Assembly (NCBI RefSeq): GCF_020215645.1
Contig: NZ_CP084058.1
Span: forward strand, 2,542,001 to 2,606,000
DNA from: Nonomuraea gerenzanensis
GTDB taxonomy: Bacteria; Actinomycetota; Actinomycetes; Streptosporangiales; Streptosporangiaceae
Direction of reading: 5' to 3'
DNA: 64,000 nt
The notes beneath the pieces are model-generated. The model worked only from the letters and a program-made list of their open reading frames with translations, made no database searches and was not told the origin of the DNA. Position numbers and translations under genes: made by a program. Positions 18,815 through 26,566 of the stretch are shown here, piece after piece. Numbering within the stretch: the first letter of the stretch is position 1; each line of letters opens with the position of its first letter.

Positions 18815-18821
18815 GCACAGC

Positions 18822-18827
18822 AGGTTA
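18822..18827 (-). promoter_or_regulatory. -10 hexamer TAACCT before the TetR gene
   Basis: It ends 7 bases before ATG 18814. It points to a leaderless regulator transcript starting beside the operator array. Confidence 0.4.
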
Positions 18828-18847
18828 GCAGAGCGGTGAGAAGAAAC

Positions 18848-18897
18848 GAGAGCACTGCTCTTGACGAACGGTGCTCTTTTGAGAGAGCATTGCTCTC
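18848..18897. promoter_or_regulatory. Two TetR-type operators in the divergent promoter
   Basis: Site 1 (18849-18861) is a perfect 13-base dyad AGAGCA-C-TGCTCT. Site 2 (18883-18897) is a perfect 15-base dyad GAGAGCA-T-TGCTCTC. A lone half-site TGCTCT lies between them at 18872. A -35 TTGACG (18861-18866) for the YrdB operon sits between the sites. Confidence 0.75.
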
Positions 18898-18930
18898 GTA
18901 AGCGAATCACCCCTCAACCGGAGGCCCCCG

Positions 18931-19284
18931 ATGCTCGCCCTCGCCAAGAACGCCAACATGTTGCTGATGTTCCTCCTGGAGCTCGGCGTGCTGGCGTCCG
19001 TCGCCTACTGGGGCTTCACGGTCAGCCCGAACTGGGGGGTCAAGCTGCTGGCCGGGCTCGGCGGCCCGGCGCTGTTCATCGCGGCGTGGGCGCTGTTCGG
19101 GGCGAACGGCGGCGCGAACGCCACGTTCCCGCTCACCGGCCTGGCTCGCGCCGCGCTGGAGATCCTCTGGTTCGGCGGCGGCGCCCTGGCGCTCTACGCC
19201 TCCGGGCTGATCACCTCCACCATCGTCTTCTCCGCACTCTTCATCGTGAACGCGGTCCTCCGCATCTTCTGGAACGAGGTCTGA
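18931..19284 (+). CDS. YrdB/DUF2568-family membrane protein
   Basis: The 117-residue protein has four predicted membrane helices. It matches the DUF2568 (YrdB) family, with FLLELGVLASVAYWGF and GGPALFIAAWALFGA near the N-terminus. The function is unknown. It is first gene of a three-gene operon with an NAD-dependent epimerase-like protein 2 bases downstream, and falls under the divergent TetR operator array, so it is probably induced with the enzymes. Confidence 0.85.
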   Translation: MLALAKNANMLLMFLLELGVLASVAYWGFTVSPNWGVKLLAGLGGPALFIAAWALFGANGGANATFPLTGLARAALEILWFGGGALALYASGLITSTIVFSALFIVNAVLRIFWNEV

Positions 19285-19286
19285 AC

Positions 19287-20198
19287 ATGGGTAAGCACGT
19301 CGTCGTCGGTTCGGGTCAGGTCGGCGCCCACCTGGCCGCCAAGCTCATCGCCCAGGGGCACGAGGTCGTCGTCGTGACCCGCTCGGGCAGCGGCCCCGCC
19401 GGCGCCACCAAGGTGGCCGCGGACGTCGCCGACCAGACCAAGCTCATCGAGGTCACCCGGGGCGCGGACGTCCTGTACAACTGCGTCAACCCCGCCTACC
19501 ACCGCTGGCTCACCGACTGGCCGCCGATGGCCGCCTCGTTCCTGGCCGCCGCCGAGGCGAGCGGCGCCGTCTACGTGATGCTCGGCAACCTCTACCCGTA
19601 CGGGCCCGTGTCCGTCCCGATGACCGAGGACCTGCCGCTCTCCTCCCCTGACCCCAAGTTCCAGGTACGCGCCAGGATGTGGGCCGACGCGCTCGCCGCG
19701 CACGAGGCGGGCCGGATCAGGGTCACCGAGATCCGCGGCTCCGACTACTACGGCCCCGGTGCCACCGACCAGTCCTACCTGGGCGACCGCTTCACCGTGC
19801 CGCTCAGGGCCGGCAAGCCGATCGTGTCGCCCTGGCCGGTCGACCTGCCGCACACCTGGACGTACCTGCCGGACGTGGCCGACACGATGATCACGGCGGG
19901 CGCCGACGAGCGCGCCTGGGGCAGGCCGTGGCACGTGCCCAGCGCGGAGCCGCTGACCTTCCGCGAGATGGCGCGGCGCATGGCCGCCGTGACCGGCAGC
20001 CCCGAGCCCCGGCTGCGGGTGATGCCGTGGGCGCTGGTGCGCGCGGCCGGGCTCTTCTCGCCCATGCTCGGCGAGCTGGGGCACGTCCGCTACCAGTTCA
20101 CCGCGCCGTACGTGCTCGACTCCTCGGCCTTCCAGCGCACGTTCGGCGCCGCGCCTACCCCGGTCGAGACGGCACTCAAGGCTACGCTCGTCGGATGA
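19287..20198 (+). CDS. NAD-dependent epimerase/dehydratase-family (extended SDR) protein
   Basis: This is a 303-residue Rossmann protein. The N-terminal cofactor loop is GSGQVGAHLAAKL rather than the usual GxxGxxG. The active-site region reads YPYGP, and a second motif is SDYYGPGATDQ. Substrate specificity cannot be read from this. It overlaps the following oxidoreductase by ATGA. Relatives are often labelled NAD(P)H-binding epimerases of unknown role in TetR-controlled operons. Confidence 0.82.
   Translation: MGKHVVVGSGQVGAHLAAKLIAQGHEVVVVTRSGSGPAGATKVAADVADQTKLIEVTRGADVLYNCVNPAYHRWLTDWPPMAASFLAAAEASGAVYVMLGNLYPYGPVSVPMTEDLPLSSPDPKFQVRARMWADALAAHEAGRIRVTEIRGSDYYGPGATDQSYLGDRFTVPLRAGKPIVSPWPVDLPHTWTYLPDVADTMITAGADERAWGRPWHVPSAEPLTFREMARRMAAVTGSPEPRLRVMPWALVRAAGLFSPMLGELGHVRYQFTAPYVLDSSAFQRTFGAAPTPVETALKATLVG
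20183..20188 (+). promoter_or_regulatory. Possible internal -10 hexamer TACGCT
   Basis: It lies in the end of the epimerase gene, 6 bases before ATG 20195. It could give the oxidoreductase an additional leaderless transcript inside the operon. Confidence 0.3.
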
Positions 20199-21085
20199 AG
20201 ATAGCCATGATCGGTCTGGGCGACATCGCGGAGAAGGCCTACCTTCCCGTGCTGGCCGCTCAGCCCGCTCTCGACCTGCACCTCTGCACCCGTAACGAGG
20301 CCCGGCTGCAGCGGCTCGGCGACACCTACCGGATCGGCGCCCGCTTCACCAGCGTGGACGAGGTGATCAAGGCGGGGGTGGACGCGGCGTTCGTGCACGC
20401 GGCCACCCACGCCCACCCCGAGCTCGTCGAGCCGCTGCTCAGCGCCGGGATCCACGTCTACGTCGACAAGCCGATCGCCTACACGCTGGCCGAGTCGGAG
20501 AAGCTCGTCCGCCTGGCGGAGGCCGAGGGCAGGTCCCTGATGGTGGGCTTCAACCGCCGCCACGCCCCCGGGTACGCCGAGCTGGCCGCCCACCCCCGCC
20601 ATCTCGTCCTGATGGAGAAGCACCGCCACAACAACCCCGAGGCCCCGCGCAAGGCGGTCTTCGACGACTTCATCCACGTCGCCGACACGCTCAGGTTCCT
20701 GGCGCCCGGCCCCGTCACCGGCACCACGATCAGGACCCGCGTCAGGGACGGCCTCATCGAGCACATCGTCCTGGAGCTGTCGGGCCACGGCTTCACCGCC
20801 ATCGGCGTGATGAACCGGATGAGCGGCGCCTCCGAGGAGACCTGCGCCGCCATGGGCGACGGCGCCAAGCGGCGGGTGGTCAACCTCGGCGACGTCATCG
20901 ACTACCAGGGCGGCGAGACCCTCGCCCGGCGGCCCGACTGGGTGCCGGTCGCCCAGCAGCGCGGCATCGAGCAGGTCTGCCTGGAGTTCCTGGCGGCGGT
21001 GCGCGACGGGCGGCGCATCGACGCCGCCGACGCGCTGGCCACCCACGCCCTCTGCGAGGAGATCGTCCTCCAGGCAGGCTCGTGA
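20195..21085 (+). CDS. Gfo/Idh/MocA-family oxidoreductase
   Basis: The 296-residue enzyme has an N-terminal NAD(P)-binding fold (GLGDIAEKAYLPVL) and the family signature VDKPIAYTLAES (EKP-like motif, here DKP). A C-terminal beta-sheet substrate domain follows. The family oxidises or reduces sugar or cyclitol-like substrates. Translation is coupled to the epimerase-like gene. The stop is 13 bases from the stop of the convergent protease gene. Confidence 0.88.
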   Translation: MKIAMIGLGDIAEKAYLPVLAAQPALDLHLCTRNEARLQRLGDTYRIGARFTSVDEVIKAGVDAAFVHAATHAHPELVEPLLSAGIHVYVDKPIAYTLAESEKLVRLAEAEGRSLMVGFNRRHAPGYAELAAHPRHLVLMEKHRHNNPEAPRKAVFDDFIHVADTLRFLAPGPVTGTTIRTRVRDGLIEHIVLELSGHGFTAIGVMNRMSGASEETCAAMGDGAKRRVVNLGDVIDYQGGETLARRPDWVPVAQQRGIEQVCLEFLAAVRDGRRIDAADALATHALCEEIVLQAGS

Positions 21086-21098
21086 ACGAACGGTGAGC

Positions 21099-21923
21099 TC
21101 AGCCGGCCGGCCTGAGCCGCATCGCCCGGTCGGCCCGGTCGAACATCCGCTGGAACGGCCTTCCCCCCAGCCGGGTCAGCACGGTGTACCCCTTGGCGTC
21201 GCTCAGCGGGCTGGACGACGACACGACACCCGCCAGCGCCCCGCCGTACAGGGCGGGGCCGCCGCTGCCCCCCGCCGCGGCGTGGCAGTTGCGCGTGACC
21301 ATCAGCCCGGGCCCCTCGGACACCCCCTCGACGGCGTCCCCCACACACCGGTACAACCTCGTGCCCGGATACCCCCGGCCCGCCGGATACCCGAGCAGTT
21401 CGAGACCGCGCAGCCCGGTGCCCCGGGTCGTGGGCATCGGTGACAGCCCCTTCCCGGTGACCGACTCCAGCGGGCGCCTGCCGCTGGCGACCCCGACCAG
21501 CCCCACGTCGTACGGCAGCAGCTCCGAGGAGTACGGCCGGGTGCGCCACTTGGCCGGCACCCACGCGCGCACGACCGGCCAGACCCCCATCGGCGGCCGG
21601 CCCCGGTCGAACCCGGGCAGGAAGGCCAGGTGCTCGAGCAGCCGCCCGTCGTGGTACAGGCAGTGCGCCGCCGTCAGCACCAGGCTGCGGCTGCGCGAGC
21701 TGATCACCGTCCCCCCGCACAACACGTCCGTCTTCGCGACCGGATCCCGGCCGAGCAGCACCCCGGTCAGCCGCCGCGCCCCCGTGTAGGGGCGCGGGAC
21801 CGGCGCGTAGCCCAGGCGGTCGCCGTCGGGGGTGAGCACACGGGGAACGGGGACGTTACGTTGGGACACCTCGGCGACGGCGGCTGGATCGAGCAGGACC
21901 AGAGACAGGGCCAACCTGAGCAC
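21099..21923 (-). CDS. Secreted trypsin-like serine protease
   Basis: The 274-residue protein has a short N-terminal hydrophobic leader (MLRLALSLVLLDPAAVA) and an S1 chymotrypsin fold. The triad is visible: His in LTAAHCLYHDG, Asp in PYDVGLVG and Ser in AAGGSGGPALYGG. Cysteine pairs around the His loop and CVGD/CHAA could form disulfides. It resembles glutamyl endopeptidase-like or DUF-type bacterial trypsins with unknown targets. GTG at 21923 has a leaderless -10 hexamer. Confidence 0.85.
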   Translation of the reverse strand: MLRLALSLVLLDPAAVAEVSQRNVPVPRVLTPDGDRLGYAPVPRPYTGARRLTGVLLGRDPVAKTDVLCGGTVISSRSRSLVLTAAHCLYHDGRLLEHLAFLPGFDRGRPPMGVWPVVRAWVPAKWRTRPYSSELLPYDVGLVGVASGRRPLESVTGKGLSPMPTTRGTGLRGLELLGYPAGRGYPGTRLYRCVGDAVEGVSEGPGLMVTRNCHAAAGGSGGPALYGGALAGVVSSSSPLSDAKGYTVLTRLGGRPFQRMFDRADRAMRLRPAG

Positions 21924-21929
21924 CCTGCC

Positions 21930-21935
21930 ACTGTA
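21930..21935 (-). promoter_or_regulatory. -10 hexamer TACAGT before the protease gene
   Basis: It ends 6 bases before GTG 21923, leaving no space for a ribosome site. Confidence 0.4.
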
Positions 21936-21978
21936 GGACGAAGATGATCAGCTCTCTGACCTGCGACATGAAGGTTTA

Positions 21979-22986
21979 CTAACTCGTGTACTGGGCACCG
22001 AGCGCACGTAGCCGGGCGTGCGCCGACTCGTAGACGCCCGCCGCCTCGCCGAGATACGCCTTGGGCAGCTTGGCCACCATCGTGTAGTTGGTGTCACAGA
22101 CGTTGCCCACCGGCGCCTGCCCCGCCTGGCTGACGAGCTGGTAGGCGTCGAGCGTGTCCAGGCCGGTCAGCTCGGAGGTCCAGGTGACCAGGTCGTGCTG
22201 GCTGATCCGGTACGCGTCCTCCAGCGGCCTGGCCGACCCGGTGGACATCAGGTGCAGGTCGTCCTCCAGGCGCGGCCACGGCGTGGCCATCCCCTTGATC
22301 AGCTCGACCGCGACCACGGTGTTCATGGCCGACTCCACCGCCGTCCCGCACACCTCGCCGTGGCCCTGCAGCCCGTGGCCGTCGCCGATGGAGAACATCC
22401 CGCCCTCGACGTTGACGCCCAGGTAGACGGTGACACCCGCGCGCAGCTCGGGGGTGTCCATGTTGCCGCCGTGCGCGTCGGGCGTGATCGTCATGCGGGC
22501 CTCGTTCGCGCCGGGGGCCACGCCGACCGTGCCGTGCATGGGGTCGAGCGGCAGCGCGACGCTGAAGTCGCTGTTGCGGGCGTGGTAGACGGCCACATTC
22601 CGGTCGAGGTCGAGGTCGTAGCGCCAGACCCGCTCCTCCAGCGGCGGCTGCAGCATGGCCGTGGTGTGGGTGCCGGTCAGCGCGCCGAAGTGCGGGAACG
22701 TCGTGGAGACCGCCCAGTCTCTGGCCGGGGTGATCGTGATGAAGTGCAGGGCCAGCGTGTCGCCCGGCTCGGCGCCCTCGACGTGGAAGGGGCCGGTCAC
22801 CGGGTTCAGGTACGGGAACTCGCACACCCGCGACGGCAGGTCGTCCACGGTCCGGACGCGCCCGCCGAAGCAGTCCTCGGTGTAGAGCTCCAGGATCGTG
22901 CCGGGGCGTACCTTGCCGAGGGCGGGCCGGCCGCCGAAGGTGTAGCTCAGCTCCTCCGGCTTCGGACGGAAGGAGACGACGTTCAT
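21979..22986 (-). CDS. Acetamidase/formamidase family protein
   Basis: This is a 335-residue enzyme of the FmdA_AmdA family, which hydrolyses formamide or short aliphatic amides to ammonia and the acid. It is recognised by GPFHVEGAEPGDTLALHF, PDAHGGNMDTPELRAGVTVY, MFSIGDGHGLQGHGEVCGTA and the ExxMN segment ESAMNTVV. ATG 22986 overlaps the permease stop by ATGA. It is last in the AmiC-like/permease/amidase unit, which points to uptake of an amide or amine and release of nitrogen. Confidence 0.92.
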   Translation of the reverse strand: MNVVSFRPKPEELSYTFGGRPALGKVRPGTILELYTEDCFGGRVRTVDDLPSRVCEFPYLNPVTGPFHVEGAEPGDTLALHFITITPARDWAVSTTFPHFGALTGTHTTAMLQPPLEERVWRYDLDLDRNVAVYHARNSDFSVALPLDPMHGTVGVAPGANEARMTITPDAHGGNMDTPELRAGVTVYLGVNVEGGMFSIGDGHGLQGHGEVCGTAVESAMNTVVAVELIKGMATPWPRLEDDLHLMSTGSARPLEDAYRISQHDLVTWTSELTGLDTLDAYQLVSQAGQAPVGNVCDTNYTMVAKLPKAYLGEAAGVYESAHARLRALGAQYTS

Positions 22987-24350
22987 TTGACCTCCGTTGG
23001 CAGTACGGGCCGGCGGCCCAGCAGATACGAGCCGCCGAGGACGAGCAGGCCGAGGGCCAGCCAGATGCCGCCGACCCACTGGGCAGCGACGTTCTGGTTG
23101 ATCACGACGGCCACCAGGACGGCGAAGCCGATCACGGGCGCGATCAGGTGCGCCCACAGGTTACGGCTGCGCTGCCTGATCAGGTAGTGCACGACCACGG
23201 CGATGTGCAACAGCAGGAAGGCGCTCATGGCGCCGAAGTTGACCAGCGAGGCCAGCTCGCCGATGCCGTTCTCCCTGGTGCTCATGTAGATGCCGAGGAT
23301 GAGCGAGATGGCGGCGACCGCGAGGGTGGCGTTGACCGGCACGCGGTGCTTGGGGTGGACGGCCGCCAGGAAGCGCGGCAGCTGCCGGTCCCTGGCCATC
23401 GCGAACAGCAGCCGCGAGGTGGCGGCCTGCGCGACCAGCGAGTTGGCGAAGCCCCAGGCGATGGCGGTGGCCACGGCGGTGAGCACCGACAGCCACTGGC
23501 CGCCGGCGAACGCGGCGGTGTCGTAGAAGGCGCTGCCGGCTGCGTCGCCCTCGGCGATCAGCTTGGCCCTGTTGGGCGTGAGCAGCGCCGCCACCCACGT
23601 CTGCACCACGAACAGCACGGCCGCCACCGCCAGCGCGGCCACCATGGAGCGGCCGAGCCGCCGGGCGTCCTCGCGGTTCTCCTCGGCCAGGGTGGAGATG
23701 CCGTCGAAGCCGAGGAACGACAGCACGGCCACCGACGCGGCGGCGAGCACCATGCTCCAGGTGAAGGAGGAGGAGTCGAACAGCGGGGTGAGGAAACCGG
23801 TCTGCGCCTTGCCCTGCGCCAGCGCGACGCCGCCGACCACGAGGAAGATCGCCAGCACGGCCAGCTCGGCGATCAGCATGATGCGGGTGATCCTGGCCGT
23901 CATCTGGATGCCCAGGTAGTTGACGACCGTGTTGAGCACCACGAAGATGACCAGCCAGCCCCAGACGGGGATCGCCGGCACGAACGAGCTCATGGCCGCG
24001 CTGGCCACCAGGTAGAGCAGCGACGGCACCAGCACGTAGTCCAGCAGGATCGCCCAGCCGGCGATGAAGCCGACGGGGGCGGCGATGCCGCGGCCCGCGT
24101 AGGTGTAGACCGAACCGGCCATCGGGAACGCCCGGGCCATCTGCGCGTACGACAGGGCCGTGAACGCCATCGCCACCAGGCCGATGACGTAGGCGAGGGC
24201 CACCATCCCGTGGGAGACGGCGAAGACGTTGCCGAAGATGCCGAACGGGGCGATCGGCACCATGAAGATCAAGCCATAGATCATCAGATCGGCGAAGCCG
24301 AGGGAGCGCTGAAGCTCCTGGCGGTAGCCGAACTGCTCGACGCTGCTCAT
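22983..24350 (-). CDS. APC-family amino acid/amine permease
   Basis: The 455-residue permease has about twelve helices. The APC signatures include LGFADLMIYGLIFMVPIAPF in helix 1 and FLGFDGISTLAEENREDARR in the helix 6-7 region. It probably imports an amino acid, amine or small amide. Translation is coupled to the amidase. A 52-base gap separates it from the AmiC-like gene upstream on the same strand. Confidence 0.92.
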   Translation of the reverse strand: MSSVEQFGYRQELQRSLGFADLMIYGLIFMVPIAPFGIFGNVFAVSHGMVALAYVIGLVAMAFTALSYAQMARAFPMAGSVYTYAGRGIAAPVGFIAGWAILLDYVLVPSLLYLVASAAMSSFVPAIPVWGWLVIFVVLNTVVNYLGIQMTARITRIMLIAELAVLAIFLVVGGVALAQGKAQTGFLTPLFDSSSFTWSMVLAAASVAVLSFLGFDGISTLAEENREDARRLGRSMVAALAVAAVLFVVQTWVAALLTPNRAKLIAEGDAAGSAFYDTAAFAGGQWLSVLTAVATAIAWGFANSLVAQAATSRLLFAMARDRQLPRFLAAVHPKHRVPVNATLAVAAISLILGIYMSTRENGIGELASLVNFGAMSAFLLLHIAVVVHYLIRQRSRNLWAHLIAPVIGFAVLVAVVINQNVAAQWVGGIWLALGLLVLGGSYLLGRRPVLPTEVK

Positions 24351-24402
24351 GTACGGCTCCTAGTGCTTGGGGGGCGTTCTGCACCTTAGAGCCAAAAGCT
24401 TT

Positions 24403-25482
24403 CTACTGAAAAGGTTTCTCCAGGAAGAAGTCCAGGCCATCGGCCCTGCCGAGGTGGACCGGCTGGCGCACCTGGCGGCCGAGCAGCGTGATCGTGCCGC
24501 GCGCGCTGGTGATCGCGGTGCCGTCGGACACGGCGTCGAGGTCGGGCACCGCCAGCGAGCCGGCCCGCGCGCACAGGGCCGCCAGCATCGCCACGGCCTC
24601 GTAGCAACCGTGGCCGTGGGCGTTCAGCAGGGGCGCGTCGTCGCCGAACCGGGCTGTGTACCGCTGGGAGAAGTCGAGGCTGGCCGGGGTCGGCAGGCCG
24701 CGGAAGTAGCCCATGGACGCGTACAGCTCGCCGGTGGCGTCGCCGCCGATGCCCAGCAGGCCGTGCTCCTCCAGCGCCGCGCACAGCCGGGCCGCGCGCA
24801 GCCCGGACGCGGCGAAGGCCCGGTTGAAGGCCACCAGGTCGCTGCCGATCAGCGTCAGCAGGATGGCGTCGGGCCGGGTGTCGGCCACCCGGCCGAGCCA
24901 GCGCACCGCCTCGCCGTACCGGACGAAGCGCTCGCCCACCACCGTCGCGCCCGACGCGCGCAGCCGCCTGCGGGCGCTGGCGTGCACCAGGCGGGGCCAG
25001 ATGTAGTCGTTGCCCAGCAGGAACCAGCGGCGCGCCCGGCGCGGCCCGGCCAGCCACTCGATGCCGGGTGCGAGCTGCCGGTCGGGGGTCTCGCCGAGGT
25101 AGTAGACGCCGGGCGCCCGGCCGCCGCCCTCGTACGGCGGCGCGTACACGAACGGCACCCGCCCCGCGATCGCCGCCACCACCTCGACCCGCACGTCGCT
25201 GGCGTGCGCGCCCGCCACGGCCGCCAGCGTGCCCGACCGGACCAGGCCCGCCACCTCGGCGGCGACCTGCCCGGCGGGCCGCCCGCCGTCGATCAGCACC
25301 AGCTCGACCGGCCGGCCCAGCACCCCGCCCCCGGCGTTGACCTCCTCGGCGGCCAGCACGGCACAGTTGATCGCGGACGGGCCCATCAGGCCGAGCACCC
25401 CGGACACGGGGACGATCAGGCCGATCCTGACCGAGCCCGCAGGGAGGAGCCGCGCTTCGAGAGGATCGACGGTCGCCGCCAC
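24403..25482 (-). CDS. Cytoplasmic AmiC/Leu-binding-type ligand sensor
   Basis: The 359-residue type I periplasmic-binding fold resembles amide and branched-chain amino acid receptors (VRIGLIVPVSGVLGLMGPSA, AAEEVNAGGGVLGRPVEL, GNDYIWPRL, INCAV). It has no signal peptide or lipobox and no ABC transporter genes beside it. This matches AmiC/FmdD-like cytoplasmic sensors that control amidase expression upon amide binding. It is first gene of the permease-amidase unit. The partner it would act on (an AmiR-like antiterminator) is not visible nearby. Confidence 0.8.
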   Translation of the reverse strand: MAATVDPLEARLLPAGSVRIGLIVPVSGVLGLMGPSAINCAVLAAEEVNAGGGVLGRPVELVLIDGGRPAGQVAAEVAGLVRSGTLAAVAGAHASDVRVEVVAAIAGRVPFVYAPPYEGGGRAPGVYYLGETPDRQLAPGIEWLAGPRRARRWFLLGNDYIWPRLVHASARRRLRASGATVVGERFVRYGEAVRWLGRVADTRPDAILLTLIGSDLVAFNRAFAASGLRAARLCAALEEHGLLGIGGDATGELYASMGYFRGLPTPASLDFSQRYTARFGDDAPLLNAHGHGCYEAVAMLAALCARAGSLAVPDLDAVSDGTAITSARGTITLLGRQVRQPVHLGRADGLDFFLEKPFQ

Positions 25483-25529
25483 GCCGACGAGTATCCTCCC
25501 TTCTAGCTGCCCGACGAAAGGACCTCACC

Positions 25530-25973
25530 ATGACGACCTCCGGGCTCGGGTCCTCACTCGCCTATCTGCTCAGCCGTGCGGAGCGCAGCGTCAACCGGGG
25601 GCTGGCGGCGGCGCTGGCGGGGGAGGACGTGACGGTCGAGCAGTGGCGGATCATGCGGGCGCTGGCCGACGGGCGGGGGGAGTCGATGGGGGAGCTGGCC
25701 GAGGCCGTGCTGATGCCGCACCCAACGCTGACCAAGGCGGTGGATCGGCTGATCGATCGGGCGCTGGTGTATCGCGGGCCGTCGAAGGGGGATCGGCGGC
25801 GGGTCGCGGTGTTCGTGTCGGGGCGGGGGGCGGAGCTGCTGGGGCGCGTGGACGGGGCGGTGGCCGAGCAGCAGGCGTTGATCGCTCTGGCGTTCGGGCG
25901 AGAGCGCATCGAGAGGCTCATGCGCGATCTCGAGGGTCTGGTGGAGGCTCTGGACGCGGAGCGCGCGTTCTGA
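25530..25973 (+). CDS. MarR-family transcriptional regulator
   Basis: This is a 147-residue winged-helix protein with family features VEQWRIMRALADGRGESMGE, MPHPTLTKAVDRLIDRALVYR and GDRRRVAVFVSGRG. It diverges from the AmiC-like/permease/amidase unit across 47 bases and has its own AAAGGA ribosome site, so it is the likely repressor of that unit and of itself. The ligand is perhaps the amide substrate or an aromatic acid. No clear palindrome was seen in the short gap. Confidence 0.9.
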   Translation: MTTSGLGSSLAYLLSRAERSVNRGLAAALAGEDVTVEQWRIMRALADGRGESMGELAEAVLMPHPTLTKAVDRLIDRALVYRGPSKGDRRRVAVFVSGRGAELLGRVDGAVAEQQALIALAFGRERIERLMRDLEGLVEALDAERAF

Positions 25974-26288
25974 TCACAAGATTCTTCGGGAACCCCCACG
26001 GGCCGCCGCCGTCATGCGTGTCGGAGACCCGCTGCGCTCGCCGTAGGTCACGCATCCGGTCCCGCCGTGCGGTTCCTGGCGCTGGGTGAGGGCGCGGGCG
26101 AAGAAGGTGGCGTGGGCGATCGGAGCCGGTAGGGCGCAGGCGAGGTCGTCTGGACTGCCCAGGGTCGTCGTGCATCAGGCCGTCGCGCGTGACGAGGCTG
26201 ATGACCTGGCGGGAGCGGGGGTGTCGCAGGCGGTCAGGACCTGGGTGGCGAAGGCTTCGACGAAGGTGACCGGGCGGCGCCCGGGAAC
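25974..26288. other. 315-base region without a recognisable gene
   Basis: Open frames exist on both strands, but none shows a family motif or a convincing start, and each breaks at in-frame stops. One minus-strand frame has a protein-like stretch (ALPAPIAHATFFARAL) flanked by stops, possibly a very old gene remnant. No terminator or RNA gene was seen. Confidence 0.5.
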
Positions 26289-26498
26289 TCAGCCCCGGTC
26301 GCGCTTCTTGGAGGTGTCCGCCCAGACCAGTGCCACCACCCCGGCCAGCGCCACCCCCAGATACGCGGGCAGGGGCAACTCCACCAGCCGGTGCAGGAAC
26401 CCCCACTCGCTGTCGAACCACATCCGCCCGATGAACCCGCCGAGCCCCTGGATGATGGCGATCACGGCCACGACGTTGATGATGCCTCTCATGGGCAC
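26289..26498 (-). CDS. Small two-helix membrane protein
   Basis: The 69-residue ORF has two hydrophobic segments (about residues 3-24 and 42-61), a Trp/Phe-rich middle (MWFDSEWGFLHRL) and a basic tail KKRDRG, as in actinobacterial short membrane proteins of unknown function. It reads on the same strand as glutamate dehydrogenase and lies 68 bases beyond that gene's stop. No motif gives a role. The frame is more protein-like than the overlapping ones. Confidence 0.55.
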   Translation of the reverse strand: MPMRGIINVVAVIAIIQGLGGFIGRMWFDSEWGFLHRLVELPLPAYLGVALAGVVALVWADTSKKRDRG

Positions 26499-26566
26499 AA
26501 TGATCGCGACACGGGGCCCGCCCCGGCATCGAACCTTGGGCGAGCCCCGCGCTACTTAAGTCGCTC

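Noticed and set aside
25974..26288. Possible transposase or integrase remnant
   Set aside because: No catalytic motif, no inverted repeats or target duplications, and frames break at stops.
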